A DNA stretch of 63,848 nt from Micromonospora sp. CB01531 (GTDB taxonomy: Bacteria; Actinomycetota; Actinomycetes; Mycobacteriales; Micromonosporaceae), in the NCBI RefSeq assembly GCF_001905095.1, contig NZ_LWLS01000085.1:1-63848 (forward strand), given 5' to 3'. Made by a program: the position numbers and the translations under genes. This document shows, piece by piece, positions 45,354-54,254 of the stretch (position 1 is its first letter; each line of letters opens with the position of its first letter). The notes beneath the pieces were generated by a model that was not told the origin of the DNA, ran no database searches, and worked only from the letters and a program-made list of their open reading frames with translations.

Positions 45354-46847
45354 TCAGACCAGATCGCCCTTCGTCAACCGCGCGACGTGGTCGATCAGCG
45401 CCGTCCGGAAGCCGTCGTGCTCGGCAAGGTCCGCGCCGAAGATCTCCGGTACGCGCAGCAGCGAGTCGACCAGGCGGTGCGGGGCACCGTCGGCCGGGGC
45501 CGCCGCGGCGCGCAGCCGGTCGGCCATCGGATCGTCCAGCGGCAGCGCTCGCCCCCGTACGTCGTGGCCCCGCGCGACGTACACCATCCAGGCCGCGACC
45601 GCGAGCGTCGCGTGCCGTGGCACCTGCCCGGCGGACAGGCGGTCCCGAACCGTGCCCAGCAGCCGCACCGGCAGCTTCTGCGACCCGTCCATCGCCACCT
45701 GCACCGTGCGGTGCCGCAGCGCCGGGTTGGCGAAGCGGGTCAGCACCTGACGCCGGTAGTCGTCGAGATCAAGCCCGTCCGGCACCCGCAGGGTGGGCGC
45801 CACATCCTGCACCATCAGCGCTTCAGCGGCCGCCGCGAGCCGGTCGTCGGACAGCGCGCCGGCGATGGTGTCGTGTCCCGACAGGGCGCCCAGGTAGGCG
45901 AGCAGCGAGTGGCTCGCGTTGAGCATGCGCAGCTTCACCGCCTCCCACCCGGCGACGTCGGTGGTGAGGACGGCGCCGGCGCGTTCCCAGGCGGGTCGGT
46001 CGGCGGCGAAATCGTCCTCGATGACCCACTGGCTGAACGGTTCGGCGACCACCACGCCCCGATCCTCAAGGCCGAGCATCCGGCGGGCGTCCGCGCGGTC
46101 CTGCTCGGTGGTGGCCGGCACGATCCGGTCGACCATGCAGGACGGAAACCGTACCGACGTCGCGATCCAGTCCGCGAGCCCCGCCGCCTGCGACGGCGGC
46201 AGCGCGTCCACGAAGTCGTGCACCAGTGCGCGCAGCACCTGCCCGTTTCCGGTCAGGTTGTCGCAGGACAGCACGGTGATCGGTGCGCCGCTTCGCGACC
46301 GGCGGTGCTGCAGCCCGCGTACCAGTTGGCCGACGGCGGTTGCGGGCGGCTGGCCGGCGAGGTCGGCCGCGACCTGCGGATCGGACCGGTCCAGGCCGCC
46401 GGCACCGTCGCGCCGGTATCCCTTCTCGGTCACGGTCAGCGTGACCACGCGCACGGCCGGGTCGGTGATCCGGTCGACCACCGCCGTCGGGTCGGCGCCG
46501 CCGAAGACGACCTCCCGGACGCTGCCGATGACGCGCAGCGATGCCGCGTCGGCGGCCCGTTCGAGCACCGTGTAGAGGCCGTCCTGCGGCATCAGTTGCT
46601 CCCGCACGGACGCCGACCGCTGGGTGACGCCGGTGATGCCCCAGTCGTCGCGGCCCGTCGCCGCGGCGGCCAATTCGGTGAAGACGGCCTGGTGGGCCCG
46701 GTGGAACGCGCCGATGCCCAGGTGCACGATCCCGACGCGCAGCGCGCGCGGATCGACCTGCGGGCCGCGCCAGCCCTGGCCTGGCCCGGTGATCCGCTCC
46801 AGCGTGTCGAGGCGCAGCCGCTGCCCGGTCCCCGTCCCGTCGGTCAC
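45354..46847 (-). CDS. Mannitol-dehydrogenase-family uronate reductase
   Basis: A 497-residue NAD-dependent polyol dehydrogenase; GTG 46847 overlaps the previous TGA as GTGA. N-terminal Rossmann segment VGIVHLGIGAFHRAHQAVF, then GVTQRSASVREQLMPQDGLY, VTLTVTEKGY, CDNLTGNG and KLRMLNASHSLLAYLGALSG, as in fructuronate reductase UxuB and mannitol dehydrogenase. Operon context with an altronate dehydratase implies that it reduces tagaturonate to altronate (UxaB role) despite UxuB-like sequence; both activities are possible. Last gene of the uronate operon. Confidence 0.85.
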   Translation of the reverse strand: MTDGTGTGQRLRLDTLERITGPGQGWRGPQVDPRALRVGIVHLGIGAFHRAHQAVFTELAAAATGRDDWGITGVTQRSASVREQLMPQDGLYTVLERAADAASLRVIGSVREVVFGGADPTAVVDRITDPAVRVVTLTVTEKGYRRDGAGGLDRSDPQVAADLAGQPPATAVGQLVRGLQHRRSRSGAPITVLSCDNLTGNGQVLRALVHDFVDALPPSQAAGLADWIATSVRFPSCMVDRIVPATTEQDRADARRMLGLEDRGVVVAEPFSQWVIEDDFAADRPAWERAGAVLTTDVAGWEAVKLRMLNASHSLLAYLGALSGHDTIAGALSDDRLAAAAEALMVQDVAPTLRVPDGLDLDDYRRQVLTRFANPALRHRTVQVAMDGSQKLPVRLLGTVRDRLSAGQVPRHATLAVAAWMVYVARGHDVRGRALPLDDPMADRLRAAAAPADGAPHRLVDSLLRVPEIFGADLAEHDGFRTALIDHVARLTKGDLV

Positions 46848-48364
46848 AGCACCGCTCCCAGCTGCCACGGCACGATCTCCTCGCCGCCCAGGCCCAGCTC
46901 CTCGCTGGCCGTGCGCCGGCCCGACGCCACGTCGAGCAGCAGGTCGTACACCTGGCGGCCCATCTCCGGCAGCGGTACGCCCTGCTCGACCACCGCGGAG
47001 CAGTCCAGGTCGATGTCGCCGGCCATCCGGGTGGCCAGCTCGGCGTTGGTGGCCAGCTTGACCGTCGGCACGGGGCGGCTGCCGAAGACGGAACCGCGGC
47101 CGGTGGTGAAGCAGATCAGGTTCGCCCCGCCGGCGACCATGCCGGTCACCGAGACCGGGTCGTAGCCGGGGGTGTCCATGAACACCAGGCCCGGCCGGGG
47201 GATCTGCTCGCCGTACTCCCGGACGGCGGCCAGCGGGCTGTGGCCTGCCTTGGCGACCGCGCCCAGCGACTTCTCGAGGATGGTGGTGATGCCGCCGGCC
47301 TTGTTGCCCGGGGACGGATTCGCGTCCAGCGTCGTGCCCTGCTGCCGGGTGTACTCCTCCCACCAGCGGATGCGCGCCATCAGCGCGTCGGCCACCGCGG
47401 GGTCGGTGGCCCGGGCGGCCAGCAGATGCTCCGCGCCGTACACCTCCGGCGTCTCACCCAGGACGCTGGTCGCGCCGGCGGCGACCAGCAGGTCCGAGGC
47501 GACGCCCAGGGCCGGGTTCGCGGTCAGGCCGGACCAGCCGTCGGAGCCTCCGCACTGCAGGCCGAGGACGAGCTCCGCCACGTCGACCTCGGTGCGGGCC
47601 GCGCCGGCCAGGTCGTCGATCATGGCCCGGACCAGTTCCACGCCGCGCCGCACCGCCGAGGATGTGCCGCCCAGCTCCTGGATGGTGTACGACGACACCG
47701 GTACGTGGTCGGCCACGCCGAGGTCCGCCATCAGGCCGGTCACCGTGTTGACCTCGCAGCCGAGCCCGATGACGACCAGCCCACCGATGTTCGGGTTGCG
47801 TGCGTAGCCGGCCAGGGTGCGGCGCAGCAGTTCCCAGCCGTCGCCCTGCGCGGCCATGCCGCAGCCGGTGCCGTGGGTCAGGGCGACCACCCCGTCGACT
47901 CCGTCGACCTCCTCGGCCAGGTCCTCGGTGAGCCGGGCGACCTTGCGGGCCACGGTCGCCGAGCAGTTGACGGTGGTCAGGACCCCGACGTAGTTGCGGG
48001 TGGCCACGCGGCCGTCCGGCCGGCGGTAGCCGTGGAACGTCCGCCGCAGGTCGGCGGGCAGCGGTGCGGCTGGCGCCGGTTGTCCCTGCGCCGTCCGGGC
48101 GGCGGCGTCCTGCGGCATGCCGAGGTTGTGCCCGTGCACGTGCTCGCCGGCGCGGACCTCGGCGAGGGTACGCCCGATCACCTGGCCGTACTTGCGCACC
48201 AGCGCCCCGGCGGGCAGGTCCCGCAGGGCGACCTTGTGCCCGGCGGGCAGGTCGCCACGCAGCGTCACCTCGCCCGCTCCGCGCACCACGACGGACGTCC
48301 CGTCCGGCATCGCGGTCGTCGCCACCGCGACGTCGTCGACCTCGTGCAACACCACCAGGCTCAT
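46844..48364 (-). CDS. uxaA: Altronate dehydratase (UxaA family)
   Basis: A 506-residue enzyme. Residues 1-90 form the SAF domain (VATTAMPDGTSVVVRGAGEV, LPAGHKVALRDLPAGALVRK, HVHGHNLG), and the large UxaA domain starts with FHGYRRPDGRVATRNYVGVL. Probable metal-binding or catalytic Cys appear in TTVNCSATV, HGTGCGM, GLGCEVN and GLQCGGSDG. It dehydrates D-altronate to 2-keto-3-deoxygluconate. Galactarate dehydratase is the nearest alternative. Overlaps its neighbours by four bases on both sides. Confidence 0.88.
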   Translation of the reverse strand: MSLVVLHEVDDVAVATTAMPDGTSVVVRGAGEVTLRGDLPAGHKVALRDLPAGALVRKYGQVIGRTLAEVRAGEHVHGHNLGMPQDAAARTAQGQPAPAAPLPADLRRTFHGYRRPDGRVATRNYVGVLTTVNCSATVARKVARLTEDLAEEVDGVDGVVALTHGTGCGMAAQGDGWELLRRTLAGYARNPNIGGLVVIGLGCEVNTVTGLMADLGVADHVPVSSYTIQELGGTSSAVRRGVELVRAMIDDLAGAARTEVDVAELVLGLQCGGSDGWSGLTANPALGVASDLLVAAGATSVLGETPEVYGAEHLLAARATDPAVADALMARIRWWEEYTRQQGTTLDANPSPGNKAGGITTILEKSLGAVAKAGHSPLAAVREYGEQIPRPGLVFMDTPGYDPVSVTGMVAGGANLICFTTGRGSVFGSRPVPTVKLATNAELATRMAGDIDLDCSAVVEQGVPLPEMGRQVYDLLLDVASGRRTASEELGLGGEEIVPWQLGAVL

Positions 48365-49314
48365 CCCGAGACCTCCAGTTCGGTTTGCGCGACCAGTCGG
48401 CGGGTCTCGTCGAGCGCCGGCAGGTATCCCGTGCCGCCGTGGCCGCGCAGCGACAGTGCCGCCGCGGCCGCGCCCAGCCGTATCGCGTCGGGCAGGGTGT
48501 CGCCGAGGGCGAGCCGGGCGGCGACGGTACCGGCCAGCACGTCCCCGGCGCCGGTCTGGTCGACGATCTGCTCGGCGGGATACGCGGGCACCTCGGTCTG
48601 CTGCCCGCCGTCGTCCAGCAGTACGCCGTCGGCGCCCCGGGTGAGGGCGACCGCTGCCGCCCCGAGCGCGCGGAACGCGGCGCACGCCTGGGCGGGATCC
48701 GTCACCGCGGCGCCGAGCAGCGCTGCGGCCTCGCGGGGCCACGCCGGTGTGACCAGCCGGGCGTGCGGGGCCAGCGCCCGCAGGTGGCCGGCGGCGGTGT
48801 CTGCGTTGACGAGTCGTGGCCGCCAGTTCGGGTCGTAGACGAAGCAGTTCGCGGCGTGTGCGGCCACTTGTACTGCCTCGAACGTCGTGGTCGAGATGGC
48901 GCAGGCGACGCCGCTGGAGAGCACCACGCCCGCGCGTTCGGCGAGGTCGGGCGGCACGTCGGCGGGGGACAGGCAGGAGCCGGCGCTGCCGCGCCGGACG
49001 TAGACGAACTCCCGCTGCCCGGACGGGTCGGCGTGCTGCAGGTAGAGGCCGTGCTGCCCGGGGGTGCGGATCAGGCACGACGGGTCGATGCCGAGCGCGG
49101 CCACCCGGGCCACCAGTTCGTCGCCGAGTTCGTCGTCGGGCACCCGGGCCAGCAGGCAGGTGTGCGCGCCGGCCGCGGCGGCCGCGGCGGCGGCGTTCAG
49201 CGCGTCGCCGGAGAATCCCAAGCGCAGCGTCGCGCCGTCGCGCAGCGGTTCGAGTGCGGTCAGTTCGACGAGGATCTCGCCGAGGACGAGTACGTCCGGG
49301 GCAATGATCACCAT
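48361..49314 (-). CDS. kdgK: PfkB-family 2-keto-3-deoxygluconate kinase
   Basis: A 317-residue ribokinase-fold sugar kinase starting at ATG 49314 (MVIIAPDVLVLGEILVELTA). Substrate-side GFSGDALNAAAAAAAAGAHT and the PfkB signature with the catalytic Asp, DQTGAGDVLAG, are intact. In this operon it phosphorylates KDG to 2-keto-3-deoxy-6-phosphogluconate. Its start codon lies inside the end of the 31-residue ORF, and its stop overlaps the uxaA start as ATGA, so expression depends on coupling. Confidence 0.88.
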   Translation of the reverse strand: MVIIAPDVLVLGEILVELTALEPLRDGATLRLGFSGDALNAAAAAAAAGAHTCLLARVPDDELGDELVARVAALGIDPSCLIRTPGQHGLYLQHADPSGQREFVYVRRGSAGSCLSPADVPPDLAERAGVVLSSGVACAISTTTFEAVQVAAHAANCFVYDPNWRPRLVNADTAAGHLRALAPHARLVTPAWPREAAALLGAAVTDPAQACAAFRALGAAAVALTRGADGVLLDDGGQQTEVPAYPAEQIVDQTGAGDVLAGTVAARLALGDTLPDAIRLGAAAAALSLRGHGGTGYLPALDETRRLVAQTELEVSG

Positions 49315-49403
49315 GGGTGCACCGTGCCGTCCTCGAGCCGGTTCACCGGCAGGTACGCGGGGGAGTAGGGGAAACGGGCAGCCGCCTCCTCGTCGATCGT
49401 CAT
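49308..49403 (-). CDS. 31-residue ORF inside the uronate operon
   Basis: A short frame, MTIDEEAAARFPYSPAYLPV plus 11 more residues ending in HPW. Its ATG (49403) overlaps the kdgA stop as ATGA and its own TGA lies just beyond the kdgK ATG, so ribosomes leaving kdgA would naturally read it and reach kdgK. It could be a small conserved protein, a coupling leader, or the truncated 5' end of a lost gene. I do not recognise it. Confidence 0.45.
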   Translation of the reverse strand: MTIDEEAAARFPYSPAYLPVNRLEDGTVHPW

Positions 49404-50014
49404 GGCGTCGCCTCGCCCGCGTCCTCGAATGCGTCCAGCAGCGACCGCAGCCGGTCTGCCGCGCCCGGGCGCAGCAGGTCGCTGCCGACGCCGACCGCGC
49501 ACGCGCCGGCCCGTAGCCAGTCCGGCACCGCCTCGAGCGCGATCCCGCCGGTGGGTACGAGTTCCGCGTCCGGGAGCAGCTGCCGCAGGCTGGCCAGGAA
49601 GGCCGGGCCACCCACATGGGCGGGGAACACCTTCACCGGCCCCCGTGCGGTGGCGGCCGCCACCTCGCCGGGAGTGAAGGCGCCCTCCAGGAACGGCAGC
49701 CCGGCGCTCGCCGCGACCGCCCGGACGTCGGGCGCCGGCCACGGGCTGACCAGGAACTGCGCGCCCGCCTCCACCGCCTGCGCCGCCAGCGCCCCACTGG
49801 TGACGGTGCCGAGGCCGACCAGCGTGCCGTCGGGCGCCGCGTGGCGTGCGTCGCGCACCGCGCTGGCCCAGTCCGGGGTCGTCGCGGTCAACTCGACCAC
49901 GCGCAGGCCGTGACCGAACATGGTGGCGGTGGCGGCCGTGGCCTCGGCCGCCGTCGGCAGGCGTAGCACCGGCAGGATCCGCTGCTCGCGCAGCAGCGTG
50001 ATCAGGTCGCTCAC
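49400..50014 (-). CDS. kdgA: KDPG aldolase (2-keto-3-deoxy-6-phosphogluconate aldolase)
   Basis: A 204-residue class-I aldolase of the KDPG/KHG family. GTG 50014 overlaps the permease stop. Typical parts are LREQRILPVLRLPTAAEA, VELTATTPDW with its Glu, VGLGTVTS, FLVSPWPAPDV and GPVKVFPAHVGGPAFL, whose Lys forms the Schiff base, then VPTGGI for phosphate binding. It splits KDPG into pyruvate and glyceraldehyde 3-phosphate, the last step of the uronate route encoded here. Confidence 0.9.
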   Translation of the reverse strand: MSDLITLLREQRILPVLRLPTAAEATAATATMFGHGLRVVELTATTPDWASAVRDARHAAPDGTLVGLGTVTSGALAAQAVEAGAQFLVSPWPAPDVRAVAASAGLPFLEGAFTPGEVAAATARGPVKVFPAHVGGPAFLASLRQLLPDAELVPTGGIALEAVPDWLRAGACAVGVGSDLLRPGAADRLRSLLDAFEDAGEATP

Positions 50015-50904
50015 GAGTCCGGCTCCTCCTTGACCCGGGCGACCAGTTGCGTCGGGTTGACGTAGCGCAGGCTGATCACGAGCAGCACCAACATCATGGA
50101 GGTGTAGATCACGGCCATGGCGTCCACCGACTGCTGTGCCCGGATACCCGCCGCGGACATGGAGTAGTACAGGGCGACCACCAGGGTCTGCGAGTCGGGG
50201 CCGGCGGTGAGGAAGGTCAGCTCGAACATGCCGACGGTGCGCACCAGGACGAGGATGGCCGAGGCGAGCATCCCGGGCAGCAGCAGCGGCGACAGCACCC
50301 GGAGGAACACCGACCACAGGCCGGCGCCGCACATCCGGGCGGCATTTTCGATCCGCGGGTCGATCTGCTCGATGAATGGCGTCATCGTGAGGATCACGAA
50401 CGGCACCGACGGCACGAGGTTCGCCAGCACGACGCCGGAGAGGTGACCGGCCAGGCCGAACTTGTAGAGCACCGTCGCCAGTGGAATGCCGTAGGTGATC
50501 GGCGGCATCAGGATCGGCAGCAGGAAGACCAGCAACGCGAGCCGTTTGCCGGGGAAGTTGCGCCGGGCCAGCACGTACGCTGCGGGCACCCCGACCACCA
50601 GCGACAGCGCCACGACCAGTAGGGAGACCTGCAGGGTGACCACGATGACGTCGAAGAGCGCGAACTCGTGCCACGCCTCTCCGTACCACTTGCCGGTGTA
50701 GCCGTCGGGGAGCCAGGTGTCGAACCAGCGCTGGCCGAAGGAGCTGACCAGGACGGATCCGACGACACCGAGCAGGTTGAGGAAGAAGAAGACCACCACG
50801 CCCCAGACCAGCCAGGCGGCGGGGCGCGCGACGAGCCGCCGTCGCGGTCGGGGGTCGCCGGCGGCGATCGCGTCGCCGCGGCGGATGCCGGTGACCGTGC
50901 TCAT
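50011..50904 (-). CDS. ABC importer permease, PotC-like
   Basis: A 297-residue permease with six membrane segments (WLVWGVVVFFFLNLLGVVGS, VIVVTLQVSLLVVALSLVVG and others). EAA-type loop: IENAARMCGAGLWSVFLRVL. It resembles permeases of the spermidine/putrescine/iron and aminoethylphosphonate group rather than CUT1 sugar permeases. Its start overlaps the partner permease stop by one base (TGATG). In this operon it presumably carries galacturonate or short oligogalacturonides. Confidence 0.85.
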   Translation of the reverse strand: MSTVTGIRRGDAIAAGDPRPRRRLVARPAAWLVWGVVVFFFLNLLGVVGSVLVSSFGQRWFDTWLPDGYTGKWYGEAWHEFALFDVIVVTLQVSLLVVALSLVVGVPAAYVLARRNFPGKRLALLVFLLPILMPPITYGIPLATVLYKFGLAGHLSGVVLANLVPSVPFVILTMTPFIEQIDPRIENAARMCGAGLWSVFLRVLSPLLLPGMLASAILVLVRTVGMFELTFLTAGPDSQTLVVALYYSMSAAGIRAQQSVDAMAVIYTSMMLVLLVISLRYVNPTQLVARVKEEPDS

Positions 50905-51830
50905 CAGCCTTTACCTCCCGTCGATCCGGTGTAGAGGCGGGTGCGGGCCAGCAGTACCACCGAGATGACGACCAGCTCGATCAGGCCCATGATCATGGCG
51001 ATCGCGGACGCGTACGGGTAGTCGTACTGCTCGTAGGCGGCCTGGTACGCGGCGATCGAGATGACCCGGGTCTCGCCGGCTGGGTTGCCGACCAGCACGG
51101 CGGATGGGAACACGCTGAAGGCCAGCACGAACGTCAGGCAGAACGTGGTGGCGAGCCCCGGCGCCAGCAGCGGCAGGGTGATCATGCGGAACCGCTGCCA
51201 CCAACCCGCGCCGAGCGTCGCAGCCGCCCGCTCCAGCGTCGGGTCGATGCCGGTGAGGTACGAGAGCACGAGCAGGAAGGCGAAGGGGAACCCCGTGATG
51301 ACCAGGGAGAAGAAGACGCCCCAGTAGTTGTGCACGAGCCGTACCGGCTCATCGGTGAGGTGCAGCGCCAGCAGCACGCGGTTGAACCAGCCGGTGGGAC
51401 CGAGGAAGTTGAGCAGGCCCTGGGCGGTCAGCACGGTCCCGAGCGTGATGGGTACGACCAGCAGGATGGTGACCAGCCGCTTGCCGCGGAACCGCCCCCG
51501 CATCCGGTAGGCGATGGGCACCGAGGCGAGCACGTTCAGCAGGGCAGCCGGCAGGGCGAGGCGCAGCGTGATCCACATGGTGTCACGCTGGTAGGCGTCG
51601 CCGAAGAAGCGTGCGTAGTCGCTGAACGGGCCACCCTCGGTGGGTTGGAAGGACAGGCCGAGCCCGTAGAAGAACGGGTACAGGAACAGCAGGACGACGA
51701 AGAGCACTGCCGGCGCGAGCAGCCACAACTGCGCATCGACGCCCCGTTCGGCCAGGCGGTGCCGCCAGTGCGCCCGAGGAGACTGCGGCGCACCGGCGGA
51801 CGGCGCGGGGCGGGTTGCCGTGGCACTCAT
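50904..51830 (-). CDS. ABC importer permease, PotB-like
   Basis: A 308-residue permease; ATG 51830 overlaps the ATPase stop by four bases. Six membrane segments begin with LWLLAPAVLFVVLLFLYPFF, and the EAA loop is LERAAATLGAGWWQRFRMIT. Forms the channel with the PotC-like protein. Substrate inferred from the surrounding galacturonate genes. Confidence 0.85.
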   Translation of the reverse strand: MSATATRPAPSAGAPQSPRAHWRHRLAERGVDAQLWLLAPAVLFVVLLFLYPFFYGLGLSFQPTEGGPFSDYARFFGDAYQRDTMWITLRLALPAALLNVLASVPIAYRMRGRFRGKRLVTILLVVPITLGTVLTAQGLLNFLGPTGWFNRVLLALHLTDEPVRLVHNYWGVFFSLVITGFPFAFLLVLSYLTGIDPTLERAAATLGAGWWQRFRMITLPLLAPGLATTFCLTFVLAFSVFPSAVLVGNPAGETRVISIAAYQAAYEQYDYPYASAIAMIMGLIELVVISVVLLARTRLYTGSTGGKG

Positions 51831-52972
51831 CCGACGAGCCCCGCTTCCTCGACCACCGCGTCGGCCGGATCGCCGGGGGCGGCGGGAGGCTGCTCGGGTG
51901 AGTCGGTCGGGAAGACCAGCAGCCGGTGCGGTGCCACGCGCAACGAGACCGCGTCGCCGGGGGCGAGGCGCTGCTCGGTGCGGACGTGGACCTGCAGGCC
52001 GGCGGCGGTGCGCGCCTCGGCCGCGAGTTCCCGGCCCTGGTACTCGACCACCTCGATCTCGGCGGGCACGCCGTCCGGCGCGCCCGGCTCGGCGACCCGG
52101 ACGTCCTCCGGGCGCACCCCGGCGATCACCGCGTCACCCGGCGAGATGTCGCCGACCGGGTCGCCGACCAGCCGCAGCCCGTCGGCCTCCACCGTGACCA
52201 GGCCGTCCCGTACGGACTGGGCCCGCATCGGCCACAGGTTGCGGTAGCCCATGAAGTCCGCGACGTGCCAGTTGCCCGGTCGGGTGTGCAGCTGCTCGGG
52301 CGACCCGATCTGCTGCACCCGGCCACCCCGGAGCACGACCAGGCGGTCGGCCAGTGACAGCGCCTCCTCCTGGTCGTGCGTCACGTAGACGGTGGTCAGC
52401 CCCAGCGACTGGTGCAGCCGGCGGATCTCGGTGCGCATCTCCAGGCGCAGCTTCGCGTCCAGGTTGCTCAGCGGCTCGTCCATGAGCACCAGCGACGGTT
52501 CGAGCACGACGGCGCGGGCGATCGCCACCCGCTGCTGCTGGCCGCCGGAGAGCTGACCGGGCAGCTTGTCGGCGTGCTCCTCGAGGCGGACGAGCCGGAT
52601 CGCTTCCGCCGTACGCCGGCGGATCTCGTCCTTCGGCAGCCGCCGCATCCGCAGGCCGAAGGCGATGTTGCCGCGGACGGACATGTGCGGGAACAGGGCG
52701 TAGCTCTGGAACACCATCCCGAACCCGCGGCGTTCCGGTGGCAAAGTGTCGACCCGGCGCTCGTCCTGCCAGATGCTGCCCGCGGTCAGCGGCAGCAGCC
52801 CGGCGAGACAGTTCAGCGCGGTGGACTTGCCGCAGCCGGAGGGGCCGAGCAGGGCGATGAACTCGCCCGCCCGGATGGTCAGGTCGAGGTTGCTGAGCGC
52901 GTCCTGGCTTCCGAAGCGGCGTGACACACCGTCCAGCCGCAGCTCGGAGAAGCCTGAGGTCGCGGTACTCAT
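51827..52972 (-). CDS. ABC importer ATP-binding protein, PotA-like
   Basis: A 381-residue ATPase. Walker A LLGPSGCGKSTALN, Q-loop FQSYALFPHM, signature LSGGQQQRVAIARA, Walker B LVLMDEPLSNLDAKLR and the switch His in YVTHDQEEAL are all intact. The C-terminal 140 residues form a TOBE-type regulatory domain (VIAGVRPEDVRV and onward). It energises the two permeases of this operon, unlike the 36.7-kb importer, which lacks its own ATPase. Confidence 0.92.
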   Translation of the reverse strand: MSTATSGFSELRLDGVSRRFGSQDALSNLDLTIRAGEFIALLGPSGCGKSTALNCLAGLLPLTAGSIWQDERRVDTLPPERRGFGMVFQSYALFPHMSVRGNIAFGLRMRRLPKDEIRRRTAEAIRLVRLEEHADKLPGQLSGGQQQRVAIARAVVLEPSLVLMDEPLSNLDAKLRLEMRTEIRRLHQSLGLTTVYVTHDQEEALSLADRLVVLRGGRVQQIGSPEQLHTRPGNWHVADFMGYRNLWPMRAQSVRDGLVTVEADGLRLVGDPVGDISPGDAVIAGVRPEDVRVAEPGAPDGVPAEIEVVEYQGRELAAEARTAAGLQVHVRTEQRLAPGDAVSLRVAPHRLLVFPTDSPEQPPAAPGDPADAVVEEAGLVG

Positions 52973-54189
52973 CCCTGCTTCACCTTTCCGCTGCCGATCT
53001 CGCGGTCCCAGCGGTCGAACGCCGCGACGAGCGCCTTCGCGTCCAGCGGAACCTCGGTCGGGTTGCTGGCGATGAGCTGCTCGTACTCCGGGCGGCCGAA
53101 CTCCTTGATGGCGTCCTGGCTCTTCTGCGGCGCCATCGACAGGTCGACGCCCTTCACCGCCGGTCCGGGGTAGAAGTAGCCCTGGTCGAACGCCTTTGCC
53201 TGCTGCTCGGGGGTGAGCATGAACTTCAGCAAGGCCAGCAAGGCGGCCTGGGTGTCGGTGGAGACGCCCTTGGGGACGACGGCGTAGTGGGCGTCGGTCA
53301 CCCAGTGGAAGCCCTGCAGCGAGCTGACCTTCGCCTCCTTGGGCACCGTGCCGAGCACCCGCGGGTTGATGTCCCATCCGGTGGTCGAGGCGATCACCTC
53401 GGCGGTCCCGTTGGCGAGGTTCTTCATCGTCTCGGCGGTGCCGCTGGGGTAGTACTCGACGTACTGGTTGAGCTCCTTGAGGTAGGCCCAGGTCTTGTCC
53501 CACCCGTTCACCGGGTCCTTGGGGTCCTTGTCGCCGAGGATGTAGGGCAGTCCCATCAGGAAGGTTCGGGCCGGGCCGGAGTTGGCCGGGCGGGCGTACT
53601 GGACCTTGCCCGGGTGCGCCTTCGCGTAGGCGAGGAGCTGCTCGGCGCTGGTCGGCGGGTTGGACACCTTCGCCGGCAGGTATTCCAGGAGGGGGCCGGA
53701 CGGGTAGTAGGTGACCGTCACGCCCGCGTTGCCGGCCAACTTCTGCATCGCAGCGGCCGGTTCCTGGTAGTCGTTCATCCCCGGCAACCGGTCCGCGTAG
53801 GTGGGCAGCAGGTCCATCCACAGGTTCTGGTCGATGCCGGCGGCGAGGCCGTCGACGCCGGTCAGGACCAGGCCGATGTCGACCCGGTTGGCGTTCTGCT
53901 GCGCCTTGATCTTGCCGGCCAGCTCCGGGGCGGGCGACTTGGAGTAGGTGACCCGCGAGATGACGTCGGGGTTCTTCTGCACGAACTCGTCGATCATCCC
54001 CTGCGTCAGCTGCAGGTTGCCCGCCACGTCCAGGACATTGAGCGTGACGGCCTTCTTCGGCTTATCGGGCACGGGTCCGCTGCTGTCGCCGCTGTCCCCG
54101 CCGGGGCCGCTCGGCGCCCCGCAACCGACGGCGAACGTGAGCACGGATGATGCGGTGGCAATCAAGGCACTGCGCCGAGTGATACCCAT
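52969..54189 (-). CDS. Solute-binding lipoprotein of the uronate operon
   Basis: A 406-residue extracellular binding protein of the PotD/iron-type class; lipobox FAVGCG follows ITRRSALIATASSVL. Mature segments: VTLNVLDVAGNLQLTQGMID, RVDIGLVLTGVDGLAAGID, NLANGTAEVIASTTGWDINP and VPKGVSTDTQAALLALLKF. First gene of the long operon, in which every junction overlaps. Ligand probably galacturonate or an oligogalacturonide; this rests on context only. Confidence 0.85.
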   Translation of the reverse strand: MGITRRSALIATASSVLTFAVGCGAPSGPGGDSGDSSGPVPDKPKKAVTLNVLDVAGNLQLTQGMIDEFVQKNPDVISRVTYSKSPAPELAGKIKAQQNANRVDIGLVLTGVDGLAAGIDQNLWMDLLPTYADRLPGMNDYQEPAAAMQKLAGNAGVTVTYYPSGPLLEYLPAKVSNPPTSAEQLLAYAKAHPGKVQYARPANSGPARTFLMGLPYILGDKDPKDPVNGWDKTWAYLKELNQYVEYYPSGTAETMKNLANGTAEVIASTTGWDINPRVLGTVPKEAKVSSLQGFHWVTDAHYAVVPKGVSTDTQAALLALLKFMLTPEQQAKAFDQGYFYPGPAVKGVDLSMAPQKSQDAIKEFGRPEYEQLIASNPTEVPLDAKALVAAFDRWDREIGSGKVKQG

Positions 54190-54254
54190 GGAACATCCCT
54201 TCCTCGGTCACCCCGAAGGTCGCGGCCGTGGGCCGGCGGTGGGGGAGGTGGTGG

